Assembly: GCA_003942085.1 (NCBI GenBank)
Contig: DQIQ01000012.1
Location: 1-38,226 of the forward strand
Length of the DNA: 38,226 bases
Source of the DNA: Thermoplasmata archaeon
Lineage (GTDB): Archaea; Thermoplasmatota; E2; DHVEG-1
Reading direction: 5' to 3'
Below are positions 18,931 through 27,134 of this stretch, in pieces; position 1 is the first letter of the stretch; every line of letters begins with the position of its first letter. Both the position numbers and the translations under genes were made by a program. The notes beneath the pieces were generated by a model. The model was not told the DNA's origin. It saw only the letters and a program-made list of their open reading frames with translations, and did not search any database.

Positions 18931-19362
18931 ATGGGTAAAGGAATAAACGCTGCACGCCAACTCAAAAAAGCGCGGAAAAACCAGCTATGGAACGATCGGT
19001 ACTACAAAAAACGAGTCTTGCATCTGAAAGAAAAATCAGATCCACTCGGAGGAGTTCCCCAGGCAAGAGGCATCGTCATAGAAAAAGTTGGCATAGAAGC
19101 AAAACAGCCGAACTCAGCGATCAGAAAATGCGTAAAAATCCAGCTTATTAAGAACGGTCGGCAGATCACCGCATTTGCTCCCGGCAACCATGCCATCGGA
19201 TTCATCGATGAGCACGATGAGGTCGTCGTCGAAGGCATCGGCGGTCGTATGGGACGAAGTTACGGTGATATCCCTGGTGTCCGTTTTAAAGTAATCAAAG
19301 TTAATGATGTTTCCTTGAATCAATTGGTAAAAGGAAAAATTGAGAAACCAATGAGACGATAA
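18931..19362 (+). CDS. rps12: 30S ribosomal protein S12
   Basis: 143 residues, the archaeal length. S12 sits at the decoding centre. The conserved [17 protein letters not shown] loop and the [18 protein letters not shown] segment (the bacterial streptomycin-region equivalents) are intact, and the N-terminus [20 protein letters not shown] is typically archaeal. rps7 starts 2 bases after its stop, so the pair is translationally linked. Beginning of the archaeal str-type operon with EF-2. Confidence 0.98.
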   Translation: MGKGINAARQLKKARKNQLWNDRYYKKRVLHLKEKSDPLGGVPQARGIVIEKVGIEAKQPNSAIRKCVKIQLIKNGRQITAFAPGNHAIGFIDEHDEVVVEGIGGRMGRSYGDIPGVRFKVIKVNDVSLNQLVKGKIEKPMRR

Positions 19363-19364
19363 TT

Positions 19365-19958
19365 ATGAGTGAAAAGAAAGAAGTTCAACCAAGTTCCGCT
19401 TTTTTCCCGATGTTTGAGAAATACGACATCAGTTTAGTGAAAATCGAAGATCAGGGGCTGCAACGCTACATCAATTTGGAAAACAAGGATTTCTTCCTTG
19501 GCGCACCCTATGCAAATAAGATGTTCGGCAAATCAAACGTGTCGATCATCGAACGACTGATCAACATTCTCATGAAAACCGAGATGTATACCGGGCAGAA
19601 GTCCAAGTCGTACAAGGTCGTCCGTATGGCATTTGAAATCATCGATAAACGCACGAAACAAAACCCGGTCCAAATCCTTGTTGATGCCTTGCAGAACGCA
19701 GCCCCAAAAGAAGAAACGACCAGGTTGCGGTTCGGTGGCATCATGGTTCCAAAAGCAGTGGATATTTCACCACAACGCCGGCTCGATATTGCACTGCGTA
19801 ACATCTGCACTGGTGCGATGACTGCGAGTCATAAGAACAAGAAGAGAATGGAAGCATGTCTTGCCGATGAGCTCCTCAAGGCCAGCAAGAATGATCCTTC
19901 ATCTTTTGCGGTTGCAAAGAAAAATGATCTTGAGCGGGTCGCCAAAGCAGCACGATAA
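19365..19958 (+). CDS. rps7: 30S ribosomal protein S7
   Basis: 197 residues. S7 nucleates assembly of the small-subunit head. Signatures include SIIERLINILMKTEMYTGQKSKSYKVVRMAFEII, NPVQILVDALQNAAPKEETTRLRFGGIMVPKAVDISPQRRLD and the C-terminal FAVAKKNDLERVAKAAR. The start is the ATG at 19365, 2 bases after rps12. EF-2 follows after 35 bases that contain a ribosome-binding site (AAGGTG), so the three genes form one operon. Confidence 0.98.
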   Translation: MSEKKEVQPSSAFFPMFEKYDISLVKIEDQGLQRYINLENKDFFLGAPYANKMFGKSNVSIIERLINILMKTEMYTGQKSKSYKVVRMAFEIIDKRTKQNPVQILVDALQNAAPKEETTRLRFGGIMVPKAVDISPQRRLDIALRNICTGAMTASHKNKKRMEACLADELLKASKNDPSSFAVAKKNDLERVAKAAR

Positions 19959-19993
19959 AAAAAATGAAATGGATTTTTGAAGGTGTATAACGT

Positions 19994-22192
19994 ATGGGGC
20001 GAAAAGAAGAAAACATTCAGAAAGCAACAGCGCTGATGAATAAATTAGATCATATTCGAAACATAGGGATTGCTGCTCATATCGATCATGGGAAAACCAC
20101 ATTTTCTGATAACCTGATCGCAGGATGCGGCATGATGAGTGAGGAGCTTGCAGGAAAACAGCTTGTCTTAGATTACGATGAACAGGAGCAGGCTCGGGGG
20201 ATTACGATTAACGCAGCATCAGCATCCATGGTTCACAATGTTGACGGGCAAGATTACCTGATTAACTTAATCGATACACCCGGTCATGTTGATTTCGGTG
20301 GTGATGTCACCCGTGCGATGCGTGCGGTCGATGGATGTATCATTGTCGTCTGCGCAGTCGAAGGCGCGATGCCTCAGACCGAGACGGTCATTCGCCAAGC
20401 GATCCGTGAAAAAGTCAAACCAGTATTGTTCATCAACAAGGTAGATCGACTCATCAATGAGCTTCGGGTCACACCTGAAGAGATGCAAGATCGATTCATT
20501 AAAATCATCAACAAATTCAACGAGCTTCTCGACCGTGTAATCCCTGATGAGTTCAAAGGGAAATGGAACGTCAAGGTTGAAAACGGAACGGTTGCGTTTG
20601 GCTCCGCGTTCCACAACTGGGCGGTCTCCGTTCCTCGTATGAAAAAAACAAACTTAGGATTCAAAGATGTGTACAACTACTGTAAGAACAACGATCAGAA
20701 AGCCTTAGCGAAACGATCCCCTATCCATGAAGTTGTCCTGGACATGGTTATTAATCATCTCCCGCCACCAAATGTTGCACAAAAATACAGGATTCCACAC
20801 ATCTGGCGAGGAGACCTTACGACCCCTCTTGGTAAAAACATGGTTGAATGTAACGAGAACGGACCGCTGGCGTTGATGGTTGTTAAGATCATCCTTGATC
20901 CTCATGCTGGTGAGGTCGCGATTGGTCGAATGTTCAGCGGAAAGATCCAACGTGGACAGGAGCTCTATGTTATTGGAATGCCCAATAAGAACCGTGTTCA
21001 ACAAACCAACGTCATGGTTGGACCAGACCGAATCCCTATTGATTATGTGAGCGCAGGAAATATTGTTGCTGCAACCGGTATCCGTGACGCGATCGCAGGA
21101 TGCACGGTTACCGATAACCCTGATGCAGAGCCGTTCGAGCGTATCGTACATGTCTCTGAACCTGTCGTCACGGTCGCAGTCGAAGCAAAAAACACAAAAG
21201 ACCTGCCTAAACTGGTTGAGGTATTGCGATTGATTTCCAAGGCTGACCCCAGCATCCAAGTGCAGATCAACCAGGAGACTGGTGAGAATCTGATGTCAGG
21301 GATGGGAGAGCTCCATCTTGAGATTACCGAGTATCGTATCCGCAATGACCATAAAATGGAAATCATCTGCTCTGAGCCTATAGTGGTCTATCGTGAGACC
21401 GTCAGCAAACCGAGTCCCTATAAATTCGAAGGGAAATCACCGAACAAACACAACCGGTTCTACATCGAGGTCGAACCGCTCCCGGAAAAAATCGTCAACG
21501 CCATCTACAACAACGAACTGCCGGAGAACGTGAAGAAATATAAAAAGGAGACCGCCAAGATCCTCCAGGACCTTGGGATGGACAAAGATGTCGCAAAAGG
21601 CGTGTTCGCTGTGCATGGCCTGAACCTTATCACCGATACCACGAAAGGTATTCAGCATCTGTTCGAGACCCGGGATTTGATCACCGAGGCGTTCGATGAG
21701 GTGATGAAAAGCGGACCAACCATCTCTGAACCCTGTCAAGGCATCCTGGTAAAACTCGTCGATGCAAAGCTTCATGAGGATGCGATCCATCGGGGACCTG
21801 CGCAGGTCATTCCCGCTGCACGTAACGCCATTTATGGTGCGATTACGATTTCTGAGCCTACCTTGCTTGAGCCGATGCAGAAAGTGTTCATCAGCACCCC
21901 GCAGGAGATCATGGGGGATGCGTCACGGGAGCTTAATTCCCGACGCTCCGAAGTCAAAGACATGAAAACCGTGGGAGACTCCGTGGAAATCGAGGCAAAA
22001 TCACCTGTCGCCGAGATGTTCGGGTTTGCATCAGCTATCCGTTCCGCGACCGGCGGGCGTGTCCTGTGGAACACCGAGAACATGGGGTTCGAGCCCTTAC
22101 CGCGTCAGCTGAAAGAGCAAGTGATCAAGAAGATTCGTGAGCGCAAGGGCCTCAAACCAGATCCGTACCCAGCTGAATACTACATGGGATAA
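19994..22192 (+). CDS. fusA: Translation elongation factor EF-2
   Basis: 732 residues. GTPase that moves tRNAs and mRNA through the ribosome. G1 AHIDHGKTT at 28-36, the switch I region RGITINAASASM, G3 DTPGH at 94-98 and G4 NKVD at 148-151 are intact. Domain IV carries the diphthamide target histidine, His599, in DAIHRGPAQVIPAAR. The C-terminus FGFASAIRSATGGRVLWN...KIRERKGLKPDPYPAEYYMG is the standard archaeal end. It is cotranscribed with S12 and S7. EF-1 alpha and S10, which follow in many archaea, are not here; the next gene is unrelated. Confidence 0.98.
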   Translation: MGRKEENIQKATALMNKLDHIRNIGIAAHIDHGKTTFSDNLIAGCGMMSEELAGKQLVLDYDEQEQARGITINAASASMVHNVDGQDYLINLIDTPGHVDFGGDVTRAMRAVDGCIIVVCAVEGAMPQTETVIRQAIREKVKPVLFINKVDRLINELRVTPEEMQDRFIKIINKFNELLDRVIPDEFKGKWNVKVENGTVAFGSAFHNWAVSVPRMKKTNLGFKDVYNYCKNNDQKALAKRSPIHEVVLDMVINHLPPPNVAQKYRIPHIWRGDLTTPLGKNMVECNENGPLALMVVKIILDPHAGEVAIGRMFSGKIQRGQELYVIGMPNKNRVQQTNVMVGPDRIPIDYVSAGNIVAATGIRDAIAGCTVTDNPDAEPFERIVHVSEPVVTVAVEAKNTKDLPKLVEVLRLISKADPSIQVQINQETGENLMSGMGELHLEITEYRIRNDHKMEIICSEPIVVYRETVSKPSPYKFEGKSPNKHNRFYIEVEPLPEKIVNAIYNNELPENVKKYKKETAKILQDLGMDKDVAKGVFAVHGLNLITDTTKGIQHLFETRDLITEAFDEVMKSGPTISEPCQGILVKLVDAKLHEDAIHRGPAQVIPAARNAIYGAITISEPTLLEPMQKVFISTPQEIMGDASRELNSRRSEVKDMKTVGDSVEIEAKSPVAEMFGFASAIRSATGGRVLWNTENMGFEPLPRQLKEQVIKKIRERKGLKPDPYPAEYYMG

Positions 22193-22251
22193 ACCCTACG
22201 GCAGGATTATTTCCAAATTCTTAAAAACCGTGCTTGGATACAGTGGAAACT

Positions 22252-22608
22252 ATGCAACGAGGAATCATCCCGATCAACCAGTTCTTCGAGCTGGAATACC
22301 GCTATCACGATAAAGATATGAACTACAAGTATTTTAACAGACGTTTCGAAATTTATTTGATTGGGAAAAAAGGAGCTCAGAAGGTCTATATCTTGCATAT
22401 GGATAACTGCGATATACGACCAGGGAAATGGGCACCACATATCCACCGGGCTTCGAATGTCGCAAAGAAACTGTATTTTGGTGTCACGACACTCAACTGG
22501 AATGAAATCAAGGAAAACTTTCTTGCTGCCATCATCGCAGAGATCGGTGATACCTACAAGGCCGATGCCAAGAAAGCGGTCGTGAATTTACTCTCGCCGA
22601 AACTATAA
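22252..22608 (+). CDS. Hypothetical protein between EF-2 and mcm
   Basis: 118 residues from the ATG at 22252 (MQRGIIPINQFFELEYRYHDKDMNYKYFNRRF...). I do not recognise the family. It is soluble, with a mixed alpha/beta pattern: an aromatic-rich N-terminal half (YKYFNRRFEIYLIGKKGAQKVYILHMDN), a WAPHIHRASNVAKKLYFG middle and a C-terminal Ala-rich helix. The frame is open to a TTG at 22234, but TTAAAA at 22221-22226 places the likely transcript start near 22250, favouring a leaderless ATG at 22252. It is monocistronic and convergent with mcm. Confidence 0.7.
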   Translation: MQRGIIPINQFFELEYRYHDKDMNYKYFNRRFEIYLIGKKGAQKVYILHMDNCDIRPGKWAPHIHRASNVAKKLYFGVTTLNWNEIKENFLAAIIAEIGDTYKADAKKAVVNLLSPKL

Positions 22609-22618
22609 TCATCTCAGC

Positions 22619-22648
22619 GGAAGAAGGATCCTTTTCCATTTTTTTTTC
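22619..22648 (+). terminator. Terminator between convergent genes
   Basis: GGAAGAAGGATCCTTTTCC (22619-22637) is a short near-perfect hairpin followed by a run of T (22639-22648). It separates the convergent hypothetical gene and mcm. Confidence 0.55.
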
Positions 22649-22650
22649 CT

Positions 22651-24753
22651 TTAGGGTATCCCATATTTTCCTTGTGGTGTTTTGTAGATCTGTCCGTCCC
22701 GGCTGAGCCGATCCAGTGCTTCTTCCACTTTACGTGATTCGATGCCTTGGATTTCTGCTTCGCTGATGATATCTGCCCTGTTCACGCTTTTATCCTCAGA
22801 TTCAGCGCAGAGCCGTTGGATGATATCCAGAAGCAGTCGCATCCGCTCATGCTGGCTATGGCTGATCCCAGTTGCGATGATGTCGATGTCGAACCGTCCG
22901 GTCTCCCGGTCCGTGCCGACCCGTCGGAGATACTGATCGATAATGGAGATCGCCCGTTTCGCATCATCGATGATTGCTTCCTGGCTGAGCCGTATCCGGG
23001 CACTTGACTCAGCGAGTCGAACGAACGCCTCCAGCTGCCTTGGGGTAAACGGTACTGAATCTTTCGATGAACTCCGGAAATCAACGTAGTAATTCTGCAG
23101 GATCTCCATGGCATCATCCGTCATCACCGGGAAGACATTGCGCTTTGCATACGCGACGTATTTCCGGAGGAACTCCGGCTCAAAGACCGGTAGGACATGT
23201 TTCATGAACTTTGTTTCCTGATCTTTTGAGTACAGATCATCAGTGGTCTTGTTCAGATGCTCATGGATCTCTCCACCCTTATGGGATTGAAGGATATGGG
23301 TCGCAAGATCCGTATCGGTCTTTCGATTTGGTTTATCAAGAATGGAAAAAATAAGGTCAAACCGCGACAACAGCGCTGGTGGCATGTTGATCTGATCATG
23401 AATCGGCATGAACTCATCGAATCGACCGAGCTTCGGGTTTGCTGCCGCAAGGACAGCGCAGCGTGACTTCAATGTCGCGTTTATCCCTGCTTTTGCTACC
23501 GAGATTTCCTGTTGCTCCATCGCCTGATGCAGACTGCTTCGGTCTGTCTCTTCCATCTTGTCGATTTCATCGATGCAGGCTAGACCCTTATCCGCAAGCA
23601 CCAGTGCACCAGCTTCAAGAGTCCATTGTCCCTCACCGAACTCATCGCGGACCGCAGCCGCAGTAAGACCAGCAGCTGACGATGCTTTCCCCGATGCATA
23701 CACGCTTCGCGGAGCAAGCTTGGACATATACGACAGCATCTGCGACTTAGCAGTCCCTGGGTCTCCGACCAGCAACGCGTGGATATCGCCACGGGTGCGA
23801 GTCCCATCAGGCATCTCCTTTGCTATCCCGCCGAACAACTGCAGGACGAGGGCGTCTTTCTCGATATCAAGCCCGTAGATCGTAGGTGCGATGCTCATTC
23901 GCATCTTTTCATAAATCATCGGGTCTTTACTTATCTTAATGATCTTTTTTTCATCTTCTTTGGTTACTTCGACTTCCTCAAACGCGAACTCCTGGCTTTC
24001 GATACTGACCGCATCCATGGTCTTGTCAAACGACGTGAGTCGGAACGCCCCCCGATGCCGTGCCACCGAACGAAGGATCCCATTTACGATCACCCGGTCA
24101 CCTGGCGCAACACCCCCTACCAAATCATCCTCAAGAAACACGCTGAGCCGCTCAGGCTGGGCACCGCCACGTAACCCTTCCGGGTTTTCCTGGATTTCGA
24201 TCTTCTGCGAATCAACAAACGTCGAAAGGGTCGAAGAAAGTTTAAACGAAGACACCCGTCCACATCCACCCTGATCCTCAAAACATTCGGACGGCTCCTT
24301 CAAGATATCCTCATCCTGATCAATCCTGATCACCGCACCACATTTATGACACTGGAACGCCGCGATCTGCAGTTTCGGCCGTACCTCCGTGATTTTCTTG
24401 ACCAGACCTTCAATGGCTATAAACGTCCCCAGACGATTCGCACGAATCTTTCTGATCAGGATTTTTTGATCCTCAGGAATATTTTTTATGCGAAAATGAA
24501 GATCCATCTTCTGCTCAGAGGCAACATCAATGAGTCTGAGTGCTTCCTCTGCGTTAAAAAAAGATTTATAGGGTTGACGAAGAAGCTGTTCTGCTAGTTT
24601 TGCGTCTGCTTTATCAACATCCCAGTAATCAAGAAGCAAACTGCGTTTCTCAGGATACTCTGTCGCAAGCGTCTCAATTGCTGCCTTACATTGATCTTCA
24701 AAGAACCCCTGCCAGGATGCCGTGAGACTCTCGTCTTTAATTAATCGAACCAT
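22651..24753 (-). CDS. mcm: Replicative helicase MCM
   Basis: Replicative hexameric DNA helicase. The start is set at the ATG at 24753 (MVRLIKDESLTASWQGFF), which has a GGGGGAG ribosome-binding site just upstream; the 12-residue extension to 24789 lacks this and looks like noise. 700 residues: helical N-terminal domain, zinc-binding C135, C138, C157 and C164, an OB fold, then the AAA+ core with Walker A GDPGTAKS (330-337), Walker B CIDEID (393-398) and arginine finger LLSRFD (R464), the lid and a C-terminal winged helix. There is no intein. It has a palindrome in its promoter and is preceded on the same strand by an MCM-like gene of a different composition. Confidence 0.97.
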   Translation of the reverse strand: MVRLIKDESLTASWQGFFEDQCKAAIETLATEYPEKRSLLLDYWDVDKADAKLAEQLLRQPYKSFFNAEEALRLIDVASEQKMDLHFRIKNIPEDQKILIRKIRANRLGTFIAIEGLVKKITEVRPKLQIAAFQCHKCGAVIRIDQDEDILKEPSECFEDQGGCGRVSSFKLSSTLSTFVDSQKIEIQENPEGLRGGAQPERLSVFLEDDLVGGVAPGDRVIVNGILRSVARHRGAFRLTSFDKTMDAVSIESQEFAFEEVEVTKEDEKKIIKISKDPMIYEKMRMSIAPTIYGLDIEKDALVLQLFGGIAKEMPDGTRTRGDIHALLVGDPGTAKSQMLSYMSKLAPRSVYASGKASSAAGLTAAAVRDEFGEGQWTLEAGALVLADKGLACIDEIDKMEETDRSSLHQAMEQQEISVAKAGINATLKSRCAVLAAANPKLGRFDEFMPIHDQINMPPALLSRFDLIFSILDKPNRKTDTDLATHILQSHKGGEIHEHLNKTTDDLYSKDQETKFMKHVLPVFEPEFLRKYVAYAKRNVFPVMTDDAMEILQNYYVDFRSSSKDSVPFTPRQLEAFVRLAESSARIRLSQEAIIDDAKRAISIIDQYLRRVGTDRETGRFDIDIIATGISHSQHERMRLLLDIIQRLCAESEDKSVNRADIISEAEIQGIESRKVEEALDRLSRDGQIYKTPQGKYGIP

Positions 24754-24781
24754 AGTAACTCCCCCAGATACAAGCATTAAG

Positions 24782-24799
24782 TAAAACATTTATGTTTTA
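24782..24799. promoter_or_regulatory. Inverted repeat in the mcm promoter
   Basis: TAAAACATTTATGTTTTA is a perfect 8+8 inverted repeat with a 2-base centre, 29-46 bases upstream of the mcm ATG at 24753. It covers the AT-rich core-promoter position, so it may be an operator or simply the TATA region. It also lies just after the stop codon of the upstream 440-residue gene. Confidence 0.4.
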
Positions 24800-24810
24800 T
24801 TAATCTTTCT

Positions 24811-26133
24811 TTATAGAGCAAGTGAAAATTCAGTATAATTCTTAAATTGTAACAAATATCCAGCATCTACCAATTCTTTTAGCCCTCGTTCAAGATCATA
24901 ATCTGAAATTTTTTTCATAGTTACTAAGTCTCGAATTTGAATTTTCGTAAATCGTTCGTATTTATTATTTCTTGTTATGTTTTTTATTTCTTTATAGATT
25001 TTATTGGCTTCTATAGTAAGATTCATTTTATCAGATATTGGTGTAAGCGGTATGTGCCATGTTCTTCCGGTCCTTTGCATATCTTCTGATAAATCAAAAA
25101 ATTCAGAGAATATCTGTTCGAAATCTTTTTTTATTTTTCCAAAGTCATCCTCAGCAAGATTATTTTTTAATTCTAGTCGACACCATGCTTTAGCTAGTCT
25201 AAGAATTCCAGATGCATCAACTGTTGTCTCTAAATTTGCTTTACGTAGAATTGTTTTTCCAGTTTTTTCTATAACACTTGTTAATTTTTTTTGGTTTGTC
25301 TCATCGATAATGGGGGTGAATAGTAGAGCACTCATCTGATAATCAAGTATATCTCTATCTAATTCCCATTCATTCTTTTGATATTTAATATCCGGTATAA
25401 GAATCGGTATCTGAGTTGGCATTGCAAATCTTTTTACTTGTGGACTTAGATTAAATAAATAATTAAAAGATATTTCATTAGATGCTTTTCTTGTTATGTC
25501 GAAGTTTGCCTTTTGGCAATCAAATTCGTTTAATATTGGTTTGTAACGATATGCTTTATTTTGGCTTAAAAAGTCCTTGGGAAGTAGATGTTTAATTAAT
25601 GTATTTAAACCCTTTAGATCTTTTTTTCCTCCAACTGAAGAAAATGATTGTGCACCTATCCCCCCAATTCCGTAAATCGATTTTGGGCAGGATAGAATAT
25701 TTATTGCCAATTCTTTACTAAAATTTTCATTTATATCTCCGACTAAGTTATTGGTTAATCTATAAAGAAACTCATCTTTTGTGAGAAATGGTTTTGGTAG
25801 CTCATCAATCTTAAATAATTCATATCCATCAACGATACAAAATCGATTGGAATATACCCCTAAGGTTTCAGTCCCTGAAAAGCTCGGAATTTTATAAATT
25901 TCTTCTACATTTGCTCTGATCAATCCTTCTTCAGGGATTTTTACATTTTCAGGCACTAAATAGGTAAACGGAGATAGAGGACAGTTGGAAAAAGGATTTT
26001 TATGTATTTTGAATGATTGATGATCGATCCATTTTATCCATCCTGCATGGCGATTTTCATCTTTTAATAAATAGGATTCAAAAGTTGTCCAAGGTCCGTT
26101 TGTTCTACTGTTAAGATATATTCCTTTTGGCAT
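24811..26133 (-). CDS. MCM-like protein lacking ATPase motifs (AT-rich insert)
   Basis: 440 residues. I cannot name a family, but its pattern follows the MCM next door: ILSCPKSIYGIGGIGAQSF resembles the MCM segment with APTIYG, and LDYQMSALLFTPIIDETNQKKL, then GILRLAKAWCRLELKNNLAEDDF, resemble the region after the arginine finger (MCM here has LEAFVRLAESSARIRLSQE). The C-terminal YERFTKIQIRDL...DYDLERGLKELVDAGYLL is winged-helix-like, as at the MCM C-terminus. I see no Walker A, Walker B or arginine finger, so ATPase activity is not expected. The gene is more AT-rich than its neighbours and forms an operon with the 90-residue gene 9 bases upstream. Homology is by eye and needs a profile search. 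Confidence 0.75.
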   Translation of the reverse strand: MPKGIYLNSRTNGPWTTFESYLLKDENRHAGWIKWIDHQSFKIHKNPFSNCPLSPFTYLVPENVKIPEEGLIRANVEEIYKIPSFSGTETLGVYSNRFCIVDGYELFKIDELPKPFLTKDEFLYRLTNNLVGDINENFSKELAINILSCPKSIYGIGGIGAQSFSSVGGKKDLKGLNTLIKHLLPKDFLSQNKAYRYKPILNEFDCQKANFDITRKASNEISFNYLFNLSPQVKRFAMPTQIPILIPDIKYQKNEWELDRDILDYQMSALLFTPIIDETNQKKLTSVIEKTGKTILRKANLETTVDASGILRLAKAWCRLELKNNLAEDDFGKIKKDFEQIFSEFFDLSEDMQRTGRTWHIPLTPISDKMNLTIEANKIYKEIKNITRNNKYERFTKIQIRDLVTMKKISDYDLERGLKELVDAGYLLQFKNYTEFSLAL

Positions 26134-26142
26134 TTTCTCTTA

Positions 26143-26415
26143 TTATTTCTCCAATTGTTGTCTATAGATTGGTACACCCTTTCGTAAATTTTCTTGTAGT
26201 CTTCGAAAAAGTGCAACCTCGCTCCATTCTTCCACTGTATCTTCGGAAATCAGCTGTTTATCTTCATCATATGAAAAACTTAATCCTTCTGGATTTTCCC
26301 GAAAGTCCATAAATATATCTTCGCGTTCATCTCTTTTTATTTTCCATAAATCTGTTTTATCTTCAATCCACCCAAGCCTTTCTAATGCATTTCTGTAATC
26401 TGAGTAATTATACAT
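26143..26415 (-). CDS. Small acidic protein, partner of the MCM-like gene
   Basis: 90 residues, no family recognised. It begins YNYSDYRNALERLGWIEDKTDLWKIKRDE and is rich in Glu, Asp, Arg and Trp; a soluble mixed fold is likely. Good start: TATA-like AATTTAATAA at about 26448-26457 on this strand and a GGGAG ribosome-binding site close to the ATG at 26415. It is first in a two-gene operon with the MCM-like protein. The promoter sits directly against the 3' end of the 7S RNA gene, as expected for an insert placed between the 7S RNA and mcm. Confidence 0.7.
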   Translation of the reverse strand: MYNYSDYRNALERLGWIEDKTDLWKIKRDEREDIFMDFRENPEGLSFSYDEDKQLISEDTVEEWSEVALFRRLQENLRKGVPIYRQQLEK

Positions 26416-26464
26416 ATGAAACTCCCGTATTTCTAAAAGTTGAGGATGTTATTAAATTTTGGCG

Positions 26465-26781
26465 GGTGTAGACGTCTTTCAAGTGGGTGCGCGTGATATA
26501 CAGGTGACAACCCGAATGGATTCTCAACCCCGTTAACCCTCTGAGCATCGGCAGTCTGTGGTAAGGCTGCTCACTTCCGTGCCTCACCCGGTTCCCACAG
26601 TTAAGATAGACACATGACCCTCCGGTCATATGCGGTTATCACCTCTGATCCCAAAGGACAAGGCGTCATAGGCAACAAACGGATCACAAGATACTCGTTA
26701 CACCGCCTATCAAGTTCGACCCCAGCGTATCGGCGATTTCTGGTTACAGGGAACGCCTAGCTCCCCGGTCTATTCTACACC
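26465..26781 (-). ncRNA. 7S RNA (signal recognition particle RNA)
   Basis: On the minus strand the ends pair perfectly: GGTGTAGA at the 5' end (26774-26781) with TCTACACC at the 3' end (26465-26472), forming archaeal helix 1. The Alu part has GGGGAGCTAGGCG followed by GTTCCCTGTAACC. The SRP54-binding helix 8 shows ACCGGGTGAGGC, ACGGAAG, TGAGCAGCC, the conserved loop elements. Length about 317 bases, normal for archaea. The exact termini are approximate. The RNA begins 12 bases after the stop codon of the upstream small membrane protein, so its promoter lies inside that gene. Confidence 0.93.
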
Positions 26782-26793
26782 TTTCGCCACTAT

Positions 26794-27072
26794 CTACCAG
26801 GAACGACGGCTAAGCTGTCGATAGTAGTTAAACATTTGTACGAACAAGATGACCAAACCAACCGCTAAAAACGCGACATCACGGACCACGGCGATCCACG
26901 CGTTTGTAAGGAGTGTCGCGTCATTTTGAGCAAAGACCGTGCCGGCGTTGAACGCATCAAGGATGAGAAGATAAATGATGACGGCAACGATGATGAAAAT
27001 AACCACGTTTATGTAGAACGACCATCTGTTCCACGTTTTTTTATCCATCGGAATAACCGGGTTTTCGCTCAT
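26794..27072 (-). CDS. Small membrane protein between polC and 7S RNA
   Basis: 92 residues from the ATG at 27072 (MSENPVIPMDKKTWNRWSFYINVV...). The 15-residue upstream extension to 27117 reads as noise. Two hydrophobic helices (about 18-40 and 60-80) flank a short polar loop with DAFNAGTVFAQNDATLL; the C-terminus is basic (NYYRQLSRRSW). No family recognised. It is transcribed in the same direction as polC, 62 bases after it, and its 3' end likely contains the 7S RNA promoter. Confidence 0.7.
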   Translation of the reverse strand: MSENPVIPMDKKTWNRWSFYINVVIFIIVAVIIYLLILDAFNAGTVFAQNDATLLTNAWIAVVRDVAFLAVGLVILFVQMFNYYRQLSRRSW

Positions 27073-27134
27073 ACACACCAACCTACAAAGAGCATGAACG
27101 AATGGATATATGAACATTATGCTTCTGACGGCCG

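Noticed and set aside
22234-22251. TTG start for the hypothetical gene after EF-2
   Set aside because: The TATA position puts the transcript start at about 22250, so the ATG at 22252 is the better start.
26408-26629. 73-residue minus-strand ORF
   Set aside because: It lies largely inside the 7S RNA gene and has no protein-like pattern.
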